Part shown: piece after piece, positions 1-14,000 of the stretch | How positions within the stretch are numbered: the first letter of the stretch is position 1 | Layout: every line of letters begins with the position of its first letter | Assembly (NCBI GenBank): GCA_900617975.1 | Contig: UZAE01012086.1 | Location: 1-64,000, forward strand | DNA: 64,000 nt | Origin: Rodentolepis nana | Taxonomy: Eukaryota; Platyhelminthes; Cestoda; Cyclophyllidea; Hymenolepididae | Direction of reading: 5' to 3' | Translations under genes and position numbers: made by a program | Notes under the pieces: generated by a model | What the model was told of the DNA's origin: nothing | What the model saw: the letters and a program-made list of their open reading frames with translations, nothing else | Database searches by the model: none

Positions 1-85
1 AAAAGGTAGACTTTGATGAGACGTTGTAATGGGTTCCGTTATTTACGTTCAAATTCAACTTAGATGTGTTTTATATATTAAGCAA

Positions 86-406
86 GGGTGTGCGATAGAC
101 TTACCTCCACGTGGTGCACCCTGGGCAACGCATACTCATACGGCAAAAAAGTCTATTAACTAGCAGTTGACTTCAGACTCCAAACTATCATCACCCCACT
201 GTATGTCAAATTCGACTACTTTAACCGTACTCACCTCACCTTTTTCCCTGCCTTTGCGTCTGTCTCTTTTACACCTTTGAAATACTCTTCTGTCCCCCCA
301 TCTCGACCTTTTTCCCTTTGATGTTCCTTCCCATCTGTGAAGCCTGAAGTTAACTAAAGGGCTAATGATAACTATCAAAACGCCTGTTATTTGAAATAAA
401 TAAATA
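86..406 (+). mobile_element. SINE-like element, copy 1
   Basis: Head GTGCGATAGACTTACCTCCA followed by CGTGGTGCACC, a pyrimidine-rich body, then the tail AAGGGCTAATGATAACTATC ending in (AAAT)-type repeats. A TATATATTA-like sequence occurs on both sides, a possible target duplication. Confidence 0.85.
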
Positions 407-3400
407 TATATTAGGAATATTTAGGTTTTCACTTTGAGTTGTCTTTTGATCTAAAAAACGATGATTTTCATAAAATACGATATCTGCCAACTGGAATTCT
501 CAATAAAGCTTCCATTCATTCGTAACGACATAAAATTCTATTTATATATGACTTTGAAACTGCACGTATTGGATTATTACCTTGTAAATGTACAGCAAAA
601 TTAACAAACTATACCATTTTGTATTGAAGAAAATTTAATTTGGCAAATTATTTTTCGAATTTTACACAAATTTAGATGATGTTTAAATATGATAACCAAG
701 GCATCCCTGAAAATGTAGACATTTTTATTGAGTCTTAAGAGACTTAATATAACCCATTAAAAGGAAGCAAAACTTGCAACATTGTTTTACAGAGACAATC
801 TGAAAATAAATACTTTTTCATATATATCTTGTTCATTGAAATCATCGTATTTCATGATCCAAACTAGCGATTGCGGGAATAATTTAAAGTGACAGGCTCA
901 GAAAGTATCACAAATTAACAGGAAGGGTCCTAGAGGCACTTATGTTAACTTAATTAGATATGACTGCACGACACATTTGTCAACTAAATGGATAGTTCTC
1001 TGACTTACTTGTCAAGATAATATGCTGCAGTATATGAGATATCCTTGTTGGCTATACTCAAATACATCCCAATTTAAGTGATTTATGCTGAAATAAAATG
1101 CAGAGAGATTCTACTCACTCATGTCAAAATAACCAACAACTTCTTGCATGCTTTTTAAAGAGACAAGCTTGTCACACAACGGTTGACAATTTTTAAATCT
1201 CAATCTTTAAAAGTAGTTTGCTTTTAGTTGTTTACTTTGAGCGAGTTCACGGATTTTTTCTTTCTTATTATAGATACTACGAAATAACAAAAAGTTTTGA
1301 AAATTAGCTCGTTGTAATAATTTAAAATGTTTCCGAAACTAATCTAATTTATTCTAAAGCTAAAAAGGAGAACAGATTTGTTTAGGTAGCTTAGACACCT
1401 GAAACTCTGCTATTATTCGTTTTTGTAAATCTCATTTTTAACAATAGTTGATAGATATGAAAAACTTCAAAGCAATACTTAAAAGATTTTTTTAGATTTC
1501 GGACTGTAAATTAATGAAATTGGGACCTGAAGTTTAGGCAAAATTTGTTAACTTAGATAGGTGAGGACCATTTCTTAGATGATAAGCTTTTCCATGTAAT
1601 ATTTCATAGCCAACAGTTTTTTTAAATTTGCGGCATTTTATTGATGCAGTCGTTCTAAAACGAAAGCAATAAACAAATTTTTATTTCATTATAACTTTAA
1701 CTAATTTATTACAATAATTATAGCTTTATTGATCCTATTATTGAGACCTAATTGAGTGCCCAATTGTACGCACATATCAATTAATCCAGTTCATGGTAAT
1801 TATTTAAATTAATCGATAACAATACTAAAATAAGGGCTTCATTATTTGTGAACTCGATGCAGTTATGTGCAAATTCATGCCAAATCCGTTTTTAAATTAT
1901 AAGATCGTTTTTCCGTCTTCGTTTAACCATTTTTCGATTTCTAACAACTTGGCAGCACATTATCTTTCGCATAAAACAGACAAATAACAGATAATTCATG
2001 CCTAGGTGCTCTATAGAGTGTACACTTACCCTGTATGCTCAAACAAAGAAGTTTTCCTATTTATTATTACACTTATTTAATTACAACTCTATTCACAAGG
2101 AACGGAATTAGAGAATGCACGATACTCAAAATTATGTTTACTACAAAAATTTTTAAATATTTCTTTTGGATTGATGATGATCGCTTCCGGATATTATTTA
2201 AAGTATTCACAACTAACGTTTACATTCAAATAAAAAATTCAACTTCAATTTATGTAGAGTTTAACTAGTTGTTTGAAGGAAACCCTACCAATCAGTTCTT
2301 GGGCATTGGTTAAGACTCATTTTTTTTCTATTTTTCACACTTTATTCTTACAATTATTTTATATATCGTGGTACAAAAAAATTTCCTAAAAGGTTATTTG
2401 GGAAGAAGATGCAAGTATTTCACTGCGATTTAAACAAGTTTTATAGACATAGGGATTGGAGAGGAACAAAAAGTAGTACCAAGTTACAATAAAGAGTTAG
2501 GAAGTATTTTTTCTGCAAACGTAAATCCTTTGTTTTCATCTCCCATCGCTACCACTGTTTGCACTTGCGACATTAGGTTTTATTACTCTAAATGTTTTTG
2601 TTCAATCTTATTATTCTATATCCGCATTGAAAATGATACATTTAACTTCAAAGTGTACATAAATAAGGCAAGAATTAATATTTTAAATACTCAAAGTTAT
2701 AGTTCTTTTCAAAGGCAGCCACCTATGACTCTAAATCTCACCCACAAAAGACATCGCACTGAAATCAAGCCATCTGTTATGAACTTTTTATAACCAAAAG
2801 TGATAATTATACTTTATAACCACGAAATTAAAATTAGATATTTGAAAAAATGATTTTAAAATTTATAGGAGGTAGCCGTGTTCGTTATGAATTATCCTCT
2901 TATAACATTTTTATACCGTGTGGATGCAAATCCCTGATTATTGCCATTTTTGGTCGTCTAGAATCTGTCTACTTTTTAATAATGCTGTGACAAAGTGATT
3001 TGGCAAAGCTTTGTTGCTTGAACTTAAGCGGAAAATCTCGTCAATTTCATTTAAGCATATTTGCCACGTTAATTTTATGTAAGAAAAATTTTAAGGTTAA
3101 CATGCATCCTAAAATACGTTGTAGTACTTTGCAAGTTGTTAGTATAGAAGTACCAAAGCATATCTTCAGATATTAAATAATTCATAATTGAGTTGAATTT
3201 GTTGTTGCATTTATGATATAACCTATATTAACGAACTCATCCGATTGAGCTAAGTAATTGATTTTAATGTCCTTGGCTACAGCGTCAATGAGAGGGAAAA
3301 CAAGAACAAATAATTTGCTTAATTCAAAACATATTGGCTTCTCTCTTCACTATTAATTATGTGGGACACAGTCTCCTCATTGACCAAAATTAAAAAAAAA

Positions 3401-6400
3401 TGGATTAGAATATCATTATAGAAGTAATTATGAAATGAAGTATAAAATATACGCATTAATTCTGCACATATTACTATCTTTTCTTTATAATTAAAGATGA
3501 AGGATATTGTTCCATTAACTGTCAAAAAATCAATAACAATCTTGGATTAGAACATCTATATTGAAATAGATTTTATCATTAAAAATACCTTAAAGTAGAT
3601 CTGACATTAAATTTTTTGCAGTTCTAAAGTCGAAATTAGTTGCAATGAAGCCTTTCAACTCTCTTAAATTGTAACAAAATGAAATACAATATTGGTTTGA
3701 AAGTGACAAATCAATTTTGTGCATTCAAAGGTGTCCAGTAAGAAAATGAACAATATGTTTGTGAAGTGGGGGGGGGGGATACACTAGACCATAATTCATT
3801 TGCTTATTAAAGAATTTTTTTCAGATTATTTAATCGACACTGATATGCAATCTTATTATCATGTGTGACTAGTAATGGTGCCCTTTTGGAAAGTTACCGT
3901 TATTCTGCCGTTGAATAGGAACAAAATCAACTCCGTTTACATAAAGACTTGGTCTTGCAATATAATGAGTGAAATAATTATTTTCGAGAACGAGAAAACA
4001 AGCGAAATATATAGATGTTGAAAATATTTTACTTAGACATTTTGTTTCGATATATAAATCTTGATTTTGAAATTTTATGGCAAGTGAAGCTTTTCTGCTT
4101 AGAGTAGAGTTGTAAATTTAAGATGGTTGATGTCACATTTTTATGAATAATTTTCAAGTTCAGCTAATTATTATTTCCCTCTATTCACCATAGGGCAAAC
4201 ACGCGTTCATAGTGAAAGCAAAAGAAAATATTTATAATTAAATGGATGATTTTTGAGGGCTAAATAATGCAAAGTAGCAAAAGAATTTTTGGCTCTTTGT
4301 TGAAGTAACCCCATGATCCCCAATTGCCTATCATGTTGTCTTGGTGTTTCCCAGTGTATGAGTAAATCATATCTTATTAGCCAGATATTTATGCATTTTA
4401 AATTTTCTGATAAATTTAAAAATTGAAATTTTCATACTACGGTAATTGTGAAAACATTAATTTGGAAAATATTAACTGAGCGAAAATTATGAATGCCATA
4501 CATAAAATATATATTTACAGCAATTGAAAGTAAGTATTATATATATATATAATGACAATTTACTCAAATAATATGTGAATTATTTCAAATCCGTTTACAC
4601 ACATGTATAGTGTCAAATTCTGAATTATTAAATTCGAAATCTCCATAGTTACTTGCAAATTTTACCGAAAGGCCTAATTTATTCATTTTGCACTCCTTAA
4701 CTTCTATTATGCATTTGATTTGAGGTAAAAATACAAGTATTTGGTGAAGATAGATGCGTCTAATGCATCCTTTTCTGTTACATGATGTTAACGTTCAAAT
4801 TGGGATATAACGTTTCACGTTCTTTAAAATTAATTTCTCAAATTATTTGAATTTTGGTTGCGAATTCCGGGCTAATTGAATTGAGGGTATTTTGAAATAT
4901 AATAACTTCTAAATTTTAATAAACCATTTTCCTTAAATTGTCTTGGAACGATTGATTTTGCATTTATCATGGATTTTTAATGTATAATTAGCTGAAAACT
5001 GGGTTTTTGGGTTCATATCTGCATCATTTAAACATCAAAGTAAGTGTATAAAGAAACAGGAAACAAAGGTCACTTTCTAATCGTGTCGAAGTTAGCAGGC
5101 ATTGTAAAATAAGAAAAATAGAGTCCGTTTAATTGCGCCTGTATGAAAAAAACTTGGCATATATAAATTTTATTTGCAATCACCATACAGTATATTAAAT
5201 TCTTTTACTTAGAATAAAGTTGAGTACAATAATTATTAAATTACTATTTAAACTTTACTATCAATTTGCATTTTAATGTTTTAATATTTAAAAGAATTGC
5301 AAGAAAATTCGAATTTAACACGAAAGTGTGCATTCTGGCATTGGCAGGTTGGTAAATTTTAATTTACATTATTCCTTCACCTTGATTGGTTGTCCGAAAT
5401 AGGATCACGCTTTCCCACATTTGCAATAATAGATTAATATATATTTTGTAGAAATTGTTTTGCTTAATGTATAAGGAACTAAATATAGCAAAACAAATTA
5501 TTTAAGTAAGCTATTCCGGGCGAATGCTATAATTTTAAGGAACTGAGCAGTTTGAATCTTTATTTTCATAAAATGAAAATGCAATTTTACTAGTTCAAAT
5601 AATCAAATATTGCCAATTTGATAAAAATATTTTGAAAAAACATATTTTTATATAAAACAGGAGGCTTTTGATTCTGTAGCTTGCAACAAAAATGCATTTC
5701 CAGGTCAATTTTTATTATATTGTTTTATTCGCATAAAAGAGGAAGGTAAATATTGTTTTCATCACTGGCAATTGGCGTTCTTAAAAAAGTGAAATCCCCA
5801 TTGTGCATTAAGTTTAAAATTTAACGCTTTACTAGCAACTAAAGATGTATTCAATAAAGCAATTTAAACGTATAAGCATCATCGATTAAATTGAACACAT
5901 CATCACTAAAAATCAGAATTTCAAAAACTTACGAATTGAAAATAAATTCAGAATTAGACTCTAGACAGTCACCTATTATTTTTTATTGAAGGCAAGAAAT
6001 GTTTCGCAGGAAGCCAATAAGTTGTTTCAAAATTGACTTTCTTTTACGAGGCATGAGTAAATCGAACTAAAACTATAAAACGCGTTTAAGGAAATTTAAT
6101 GAACGATTTATATACTCTTTCATAGGAAAGCAAAGAATCTTGGGGACTCTAGAACCTTCGGGAACGTGTGTGTGTCGCAAATCATTTGCAAAGGCCTCCC
6201 AGCTTATCCCTAAACGATTTTAGTGCAAATTAAAGAGGAATGTACTCTATTGCTAAACTCGGTTGAAGAAAACTTCCCGTAAAGTATACCTTCTGTGTTC
6301 TAGACATTTCAAAATCATATTGAATCGTAAATTACTATTTCAATTGAAATAGAATGATCGATAAATTGAGGCATTGGAAGAAAAAAAATTTAATTTAATT

Positions 6401-7695
6401 TTTTGATTTAAAAAGATGAGGAATTTTTCAGGTTTTCTAGCAAATTATTTTACCTAAAGTTTTATTTTAACGAAAAATATTTGATGAGATCCAAAAAATT
6501 CCAAATTTAGTCACACGGATAGGATCACTTAGTTACTTAAACTAGAAAAAAATACATTAGAAATAATTAAGCAAATTTTGGCAAAATGTGATTAACAAGA
6601 CATTATTTTATTCAATGTCAAGTCCATTCAAGGGCAACATAAAAAATGATCAATTATGGTTGAGTTATTTGGCGTATTAATGCAATTTTAATTAATTAAT
6701 ATTCCTTACGATTTTGTTGTTACAGCTTTGCATTGTTCTTATGGCAATTGTTTGCACAGAAACAAATGAATTCTAAAGCATTTATTGTTTCATAAATGTG
6801 CAAAGTGGTTTAAAGCAAAAATTTATCTTTTAAAACGGTTGATTCGAGGCCACTTCAAATAAAACAAATATATTGCAAAGCCTACCCAAGAACAGAGTGT
6901 AAAGTCTCTATGATACTCTATCAATTTCTAGATTAACTTAAAATTGTGTGAAGAAGCCCATAGCTTGGAATATTATAAGAGCACAAATTTAAAGCATATT
7001 AGGGTAGGAAATACACTGCCAAGGTGACATTATGCACTTTGACTGGAAATGCTATCCAGAGAAAATAACACGAATTGGAAAGAAACTTTAGCAGGCATTT
7101 CGCCATCGAGCAGGAATTTTAGTTTTAAAGCACGGAGTAATTCAATGAAGTACTTAAAGCGTAACTCAATCTCCTTAAGTAGACATTTTAATTTAACCTG
7201 ACGTGAATGCTCATCGTAATGCAAAAATAAAAACACAGTTGAGAGATGTGCTGCCGAGAAATAAAGGCCTCTTTCATTAATAATTACGCGTTCCCTTAGC
7301 TACTGCTAAAGTGAATTTTTAATGCCTTGGCGCTTTTTGCTTAATAGCAAAAATTGAAGTTGCCAATAAAAGTAACTGTCACCCACTGAACCATTGTCAA
7401 AGGTTCTTAATTTATTGGACAGGCCCGACCAACATGTCTAGAAATAAGTCCTTAATCACTAAGCATTGTTCTCTAATAATACAATTCAATGGTAAATTAT
7501 AGAATTATAATTATAGATTTTGACCCACCGATCCACTCAGTATATATAACATGAAGAACTGAGGCTATTCAATAGTTCGACCCTTCTCTTATCAATATTT
7601 GCTCCCCACATGTGTACCTTGTCTACGAATTAGTGATGATATATCAGTTACTCATTAATTTTATTTTGTATTCGTAACTCAGAATTGCTTTGGTT
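407..7695. other. Gene-free AT-rich stretch
   Basis: No coding frame longer than about 90 codons and none with a recognisable motif. Contains the poly-G tract at 3768 and a heat-shock-element-like triplet at 6152-6164. No further copies of the named repeats. Confidence 0.6.
3768..3778. repeat. Poly-G tract
   Basis: Eleven consecutive G in AT-rich DNA; one of several such tracts in the window. Confidence 0.9.
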
Positions 7696-7705
7696 ACATA
7701 ATATA

Positions 7706-8010
7706 GGGGGTGTGCGATAGACTTACCTCCACGTGGTGCACCCTGGGCAACGTATACTCATACGGCAAAAAAGTCTATTAACTGGCAGTTGACTTCAAAC
7801 TTCCATGACCCCACTGTATGTTATACTGGACCCCTTTCACAGTACTCATCTAGCCTTTTCTCTGCCTTTGTGTCTGTCTGTCTGTTACATCTGTGAATCG
7901 CTCTTCTTTTCCCCTGTCGAATTTTTCTTACTTTAATGTTCCTCCCTTCTGTGAAGCCCGAAGTCAACTAAAGGGCTAATGATAACTATCAAAATGCCTG
8001 CCATTTGATA

Positions 8011-8041
<31 letters not shown>
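7706..8041 (+). mobile_element. SINE-like element, copy 2 (with target duplication)
   Basis: 336 bp, complete head to tail, ending in a run of AAATAAATAAAT. Flanked by ACATAATATA at 7696-7705 and 8042-8051, a perfect 10-bp target-site duplication. This defines the element's ends and shows it is a retroposon. Confidence 0.92.
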
Positions 8042-8051
8042 ACATAATATA

Positions 8052-11000
8052 TTTGAGGCAATATATAAAACTTTTTTGTTATGACAGAAACTAAAAATGA
8101 ATATTTGTGATAATAATAATTTATTATGCAAATGAAAGTACATCGTTGCTCAAAATCATCCATTTCTGGAAATTTTCGCTTTGTTGATTATAAGCTAAAA
8201 TTGATATACCTTTATATATAAGATCCGTTTGTTACTTTGAAATTTATATTAACGAACAGATTTAAACAAAAACATACCGAGTTTTCAAAGATTAGCAACC
8301 TGAAGGGTAGGGCCTACAGAACGGGTGCTTATAATATCCATTCCAATAGCTTTTTTCTGTATCTGGTATTCTAAATCCCTCTATAATAATAATCATTAAC
8401 TCACTTTTTAGTAGTAAATACTCTTCGAATTCAGTATTTCATAAAGGTGTCTTGATTTTAAAAAATCGTAAATTCCCCAAACATCTACACAACCAAATGC
8501 TTCCATTTTAATTCTGGTGTATTCAGTATGGAATCACTTTAAACTACAAAGAAACGCATTCATTTGTGTGTTAGTGTTACAATTATGGTTGCGGTTTAGT
8601 GCTCGCATTTAGAGATACATATATCAGTAAAACACGAAACATTATTGACCCTATTGAAATCTTTATTATGTTTAAATCAAATACATGGAATAATGTAGAG
8701 TTGAGATATCCACTACATCAGATAAAATTATATCTCAGCTGAGTTGCTCATATCTTCATCATTACAATCGGCTTCAACTTTTGTTTATTACTCCTTAGAA
8801 TACATTATTCAATCAAATTGGTTCTTTCAGTCAATGAATGGTGGGATAAAATTTAAATATTTTCAAAATTCAATTGACTATTGCTGTGAATCGTGTTGCT
8901 TCGTTTGGTTTCTTTTGTGTTTGCATCAAGTTAAAAATGCAGCGTCAAAGGAAAAGACTCCCAAATTTAGTAGCCTTAGCATACAACAGCTTGTTATAAT
9001 TATACAGAATTAGAGTGACATTCAAAAATAGTGAATAGATAGCTTGCGTACTCTATTAATTAGAACATAAACCTCCTGAATGCTTTATTTCGCTTACGAT
9101 TAAGAAAAAATACTTCCGTTCAATTGTCAAAACGCTTTAATTGTTATTTATCAAACTATTGCTAGTGTGATGATAGTTAAAATAGTCTGAAGATTTTTTT
9201 TCATTCTGCTATATAATTTTGACAAATCAAAATTAGTTAGCAGAACCTTGATTGATGCAAATAATTATTCTCCGTATATCTTGGATACGATAGCTGCACT
9301 CAATTTAACCAATTTTTTAATCACTTCAAATTAACTTGCGTTTGGTATCAACTTACGTACATCAGAAGCTACCAATGACAGTGCACAAGGAGAATTTTTG
9401 TTAAAGATTTTGTTTAAATTTGAGTTTGAATTCTACTACCCCATTTCATAACCGTTTCATTAGCAGTTTACTCAACTTTTAAAAGTTAGCATTTTTCGTC
9501 TTGGAAAACTCATTAATTTTTTTAAAATTAGAGATTACCAGTCTAATCATAATAACATTCTATGTGGTTTGAAGAAAATTTTCAATCAAAAGACTTTCAG
9601 TGTAGAAAATATGAGTAAATTTAATATTTAATATAATGTTAATATAATATAAGATATTAACTTTAATTAAAAATTATTATTTCCCTCAATCATGAAAATA
9701 ATTACGAAAAAGTATAAAATCAGTAAGGTATGACATGCGAATAGCAAAGAGTGTAACTTTTTAAAGATTTTCATAGTGAAGTATAAATATAGTTTTATTA
9801 AATTTGTGAATACCAATTCGAATTTGAAAAATAATTGAACCTCACTCGCTTCGATCTCGAACTTCCATGTCAAGACTATATTACGTAAACTAGCATTTTG
9901 ATTAGTACTCTCTTTTGTTCAAGATCATGAGCTGGATGGACCTCGATTTCGCAGGAGATTTAAAATCTTAATTGCATATAATTGAAAGTAGAAACATTTT
10001 CTCTCTCATTTACTTATTTATTGCACAAATTTAGTCTTATTCGTTATGTTGTGTTTTAATTCAATCATTCAATTGTTTTGATATTTTGCCAATAAGTCAA
10101 AAATATTCGAAAACATTGATCGATTCAAGCCGTCATTGTAATTTAAACGATAAGCACTACTTTAAAACCCCAATCCTTTAAAATCATATTCCAAGAGAAA
10201 CACTAAAATTATGATTACATTGCATTGGCCCAATGCTTTGAACTATTCAGGTTTAATCACTTGTCGACGCTTTCTCGTTAGTTAATCAAAAAAATAAATT
10301 CCTGAGAGGAACTTTCTGAATGGCTATAGAATTAATGTGCTCCACGTTTAGCTTGTCTGAGAAAACAGCAAACGGATAAAAAACATGAAGAGCCAGGTTG
10401 CTGTACTTAGCAATATAATAAAAATATTTATATATGAAAAATAAATAGTCCAATGGATATAATTCGGTTACATGAAAAGAAGCGTTAGTGGATTAATTAT
10501 AAACATTTTTCAAACAATTCTATTAGAACTGAACTTTAAAGTACATTAAGTTTAGTGTCCAACAGCACAGGATAATTTCTTAATAAGTTAAAAATATTCC
10601 ATTTTTTCGCAGTATGCTTTTATAACGCCATATTTTAACTTGGAATGCGTGATAGACTTACCTCCACGTGGTGCACCCTGGGCAACGTCAATAGACTTAC
10701 CTCCACGTGGTGCACCCTGGGCAACGTATATTCATACGGCAAAGTCTATTAACTGGTAGTTGACTTCTCCGCATACGGCAAAAAGTCTATAAACCGGCAG
10801 TTGACTTCTGTCTTCAAATTACAATGGCTCCTCTGTATGTCATATTCCCCCACTTCTACAGCACTTACCTCACATTTTTTTCTTCGCCTTTGTGTCTGTC
10901 TGCCTCTTTTACGTCCGCAAATCATTATTCTATAACGCCTTTCAACTTTTTGTCGCTTTGATGTTCCTCCTCCTCTCTGTGAAGCCCGAAGTCAGCTATT

Positions 11001-14000
11001 GATGTTCCTCCTCTCTGTGAAGCCCGAAGTCAGCTAAAGGGCTAATGATAACTGTCAAAACGCCTGCCATTTGAAATAAATAAATATTTTTACTCCAAAT
11101 TTTCATTTGCTGAAAACTGGTTTTACATTGAATGGTTGAAATTCTGTTGTCCATTATTTTTCTCAATAATCAAAACTGGGTTTGATAAATGTATTCATAT
11201 TTTTTAATGCTGAGAAAATGCCTTATACTTAGGTGGGGTATCACGTTTTTCTAAAAATGTTTACTACAATGCAAGTAAGAATTCCAAATTATGTAAAATT
11301 TATTCATCGATAAACACTTGTTCGGATGTGGTTCTTTTATACCGGAAACAGAGATTTCATATGAAAAAATGGACATTCTAAAAATAAATGTAATAATTTA
11401 AAATCTAAGGTGTTTTTTCTGATATGAATTATTTGGAAAATTTTGTCATTTCAATTAAACCTGAGAGATCTTTACCAAGCGAAACGGTATTAAAAGTAGA
11501 TTTCTTCCAGATGATCAAAAACTCATATCTCAATCAATTAGGTACTTAATACACAATTAGCACTGAAGCATATTGTTATCAAATGAAATAAATTAGGATA
11601 TCAATGTAACTAGAAAAATTTTAAATTGCATTGCTAAGCAAAAATTAATTTTTTGTTCTGAAAAGATTAACTTGAATCAAATAAATGTTTAAGAGTGGCA
11701 TTAAATCTCCTTTTAACTATAATTAAAGATCAAGTATATTTTTACTTCAAGGTCTGAAACGTTGACAACTACTCACTACGTTGTCACTATTCATTAAATA
11801 TTTACGTCAAAATAGCAGAAAAACAGTATTGCATGGAACAAAATATGATTATTATGGTACTTTCGGGCAATTTGATAAATGATTGTCCAGATTTCACCCA
11901 TTTTATTCATTTCTTACTAAAAATCAGTTCAAGTAATTTTGATGAAGGATCAAAATCCTCCTAAAATAAACATGCCATAAACTATGCTGCTCTCTCAAGA
12001 AAAATAATGAGTGTTTAACAGATAGAAAAGTCAAAAGATTTTTAATATTTTTCATGAGGCTTTCTTGAATTTTTACCAAAAATGTTTAAACACTGCTTAC
12101 ATTCCGATTTTGCAGAATCTGAAGAGTGATCAATATTTGACTCAAAATTTTACCATCCGATAAAGTACCTAGGAGTACTGTGGCCGAACATAAGAACTAG
12201 TAAAATTGGTTGACGTCCATTCTAATCCTATACTTAACATGTGGAATGGGGTGGAATACAATTTCCTAGGTACATATGTCCAAACATATTTCTTAGCATG
12301 GGTTTGTTCACTAAGGTTAATGGAAAATCCATGCAGAAGTCTCAATTCAATCACCTAAAAGATATTTTCCGGATCATCATAAACCCCACAAAAGGCTAGA
12401 AGCAGAGCATGCATCTGAAAGCTATGACAATTTAGGCAAACTGAATAGGTTGGTAGTACAATGCATCTTGAATAAACGTTTGTTGCATCGGAAAGAATTT
12501 CATTTTTTGTGACGAATTTTATTCAGAATCGTTTTAGCCTTTGTCAAGTGACGATACTCAGGTGCATCTTCTGTGAGGAGTTAAATTCTGTGATATTTGT
12601 TTCTATGGTAGTTAAGCATAATGAATATCGAAACAAAATAATGAGCTTCGTGCGTCCGATAAATCCGAACGATATTCCCCGTATTACAAAAGTTGAAAGA
12701 GTAAAGTCTTGACAAGATGGGCATTTTTTAAAGGCTGGGAAGAGACGACTTTCCAAAATGAAGATTTATTTCTCTTTGGAATTTACAACCATCTGAGCGC
12801 TTGCGCAATACGCAAACTGTTGCTATTGAAATAGCTGCAGGCTCGTTGATTTCCCCGAATTCACAGATAGAATGTATTTCTCGAATGATCGATGAGCTCT
12901 CCATTAATTCATGGTGCTACATGTTGCCAAACCCACAAAAATTAATTTTGCAGGTAGACATCCTTTGAATACTTCTTCCTGAAAAAATAACATTTTTCAG
13001 AACTTAAATCAGTTCATAGTATATAGATCTGTTTATTTGTTTCAAGGTCGCATTAAGAGTTTATTTCATACTTATTTGGCACTTTCATTAATTATGTCAG
13101 CTCTTTTAACATTACCTTTGTGTGAGCACGAGCTGTTTGGTCTTTTCAAGGTCATTATTAATGTTTGTTTTATGGGCAATTGATTTGTGCGCATTTATCT
13201 TCCATCTTCCAATACTCCCAAAGCAAATGCGATGGTCGCACAAATGAGCGAGACAAAGGGAAAAAATTTAAAATTTGAATATTAAACCAAAATTATAATT
13301 AACAGTTGTGAGCTGAAGTATTTGAGCTCATATTGATGAATCAGAAGGCACACCATGGATTAATGGCAAAGAAATAGAGAGGGAGACTACGAGACAAGGC
13401 CATTTACTCGTCTAGCAATAATTGAGAAAGAGAGTTAATTTAGAGTGAAATCAATGCGGATGACCATTTATCGCATAGGAGGCAGTGTGATTAAGGTCAA
13501 GTGAGGTGACGATGAAAATAAGAATTGAGAACATGTAGAGGCTTCGTCTTCACATTTTAAATGCCACTGCAAAACCTTCAATAATTTCGTAACTGTGCTC
13601 ATGTTTAAACTTTTTCTGGCATTTTGTTTCTCCATTCTCAGTCAAATAAATGAAATGGTAAAAGCACCTACACATAAGACCATGCATGATTTTGGAGAAA
13701 AAAAACTAGTATCGATGGTTTTACCTCAGACTGCAACTTTATTAAAGGAGGGTTGACAAACTCTTCGTTCCAACAAAATTTGGCATTTTGATATTTGACC
13801 CTTCGAGTTCTTAAATGGTTTTACATATTGATTAGCATGACTTCGCCCATTGTAGATTTTTTTAAAAAATGCATCGTTGGAAACAATTGCCAAAAGTGGG
13901 CAAATTGAGAGAGTAGTGGTTTCAAAAAGTTCTCACATTTTCGCATTTTGAGCTTTTGGTTTACGCAAGAGTTTTTTAATGTCAATTCCCGTTACCAAAA

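Noticed and set aside
11041..11066. Hammerhead-ribozyme-like core in the SINE tail (CTAATGA...)
   Set aside because: The required CTGANGA core is CTAATGA in the copies and the other core half is not placed correctly, so I do not call a ribozyme.
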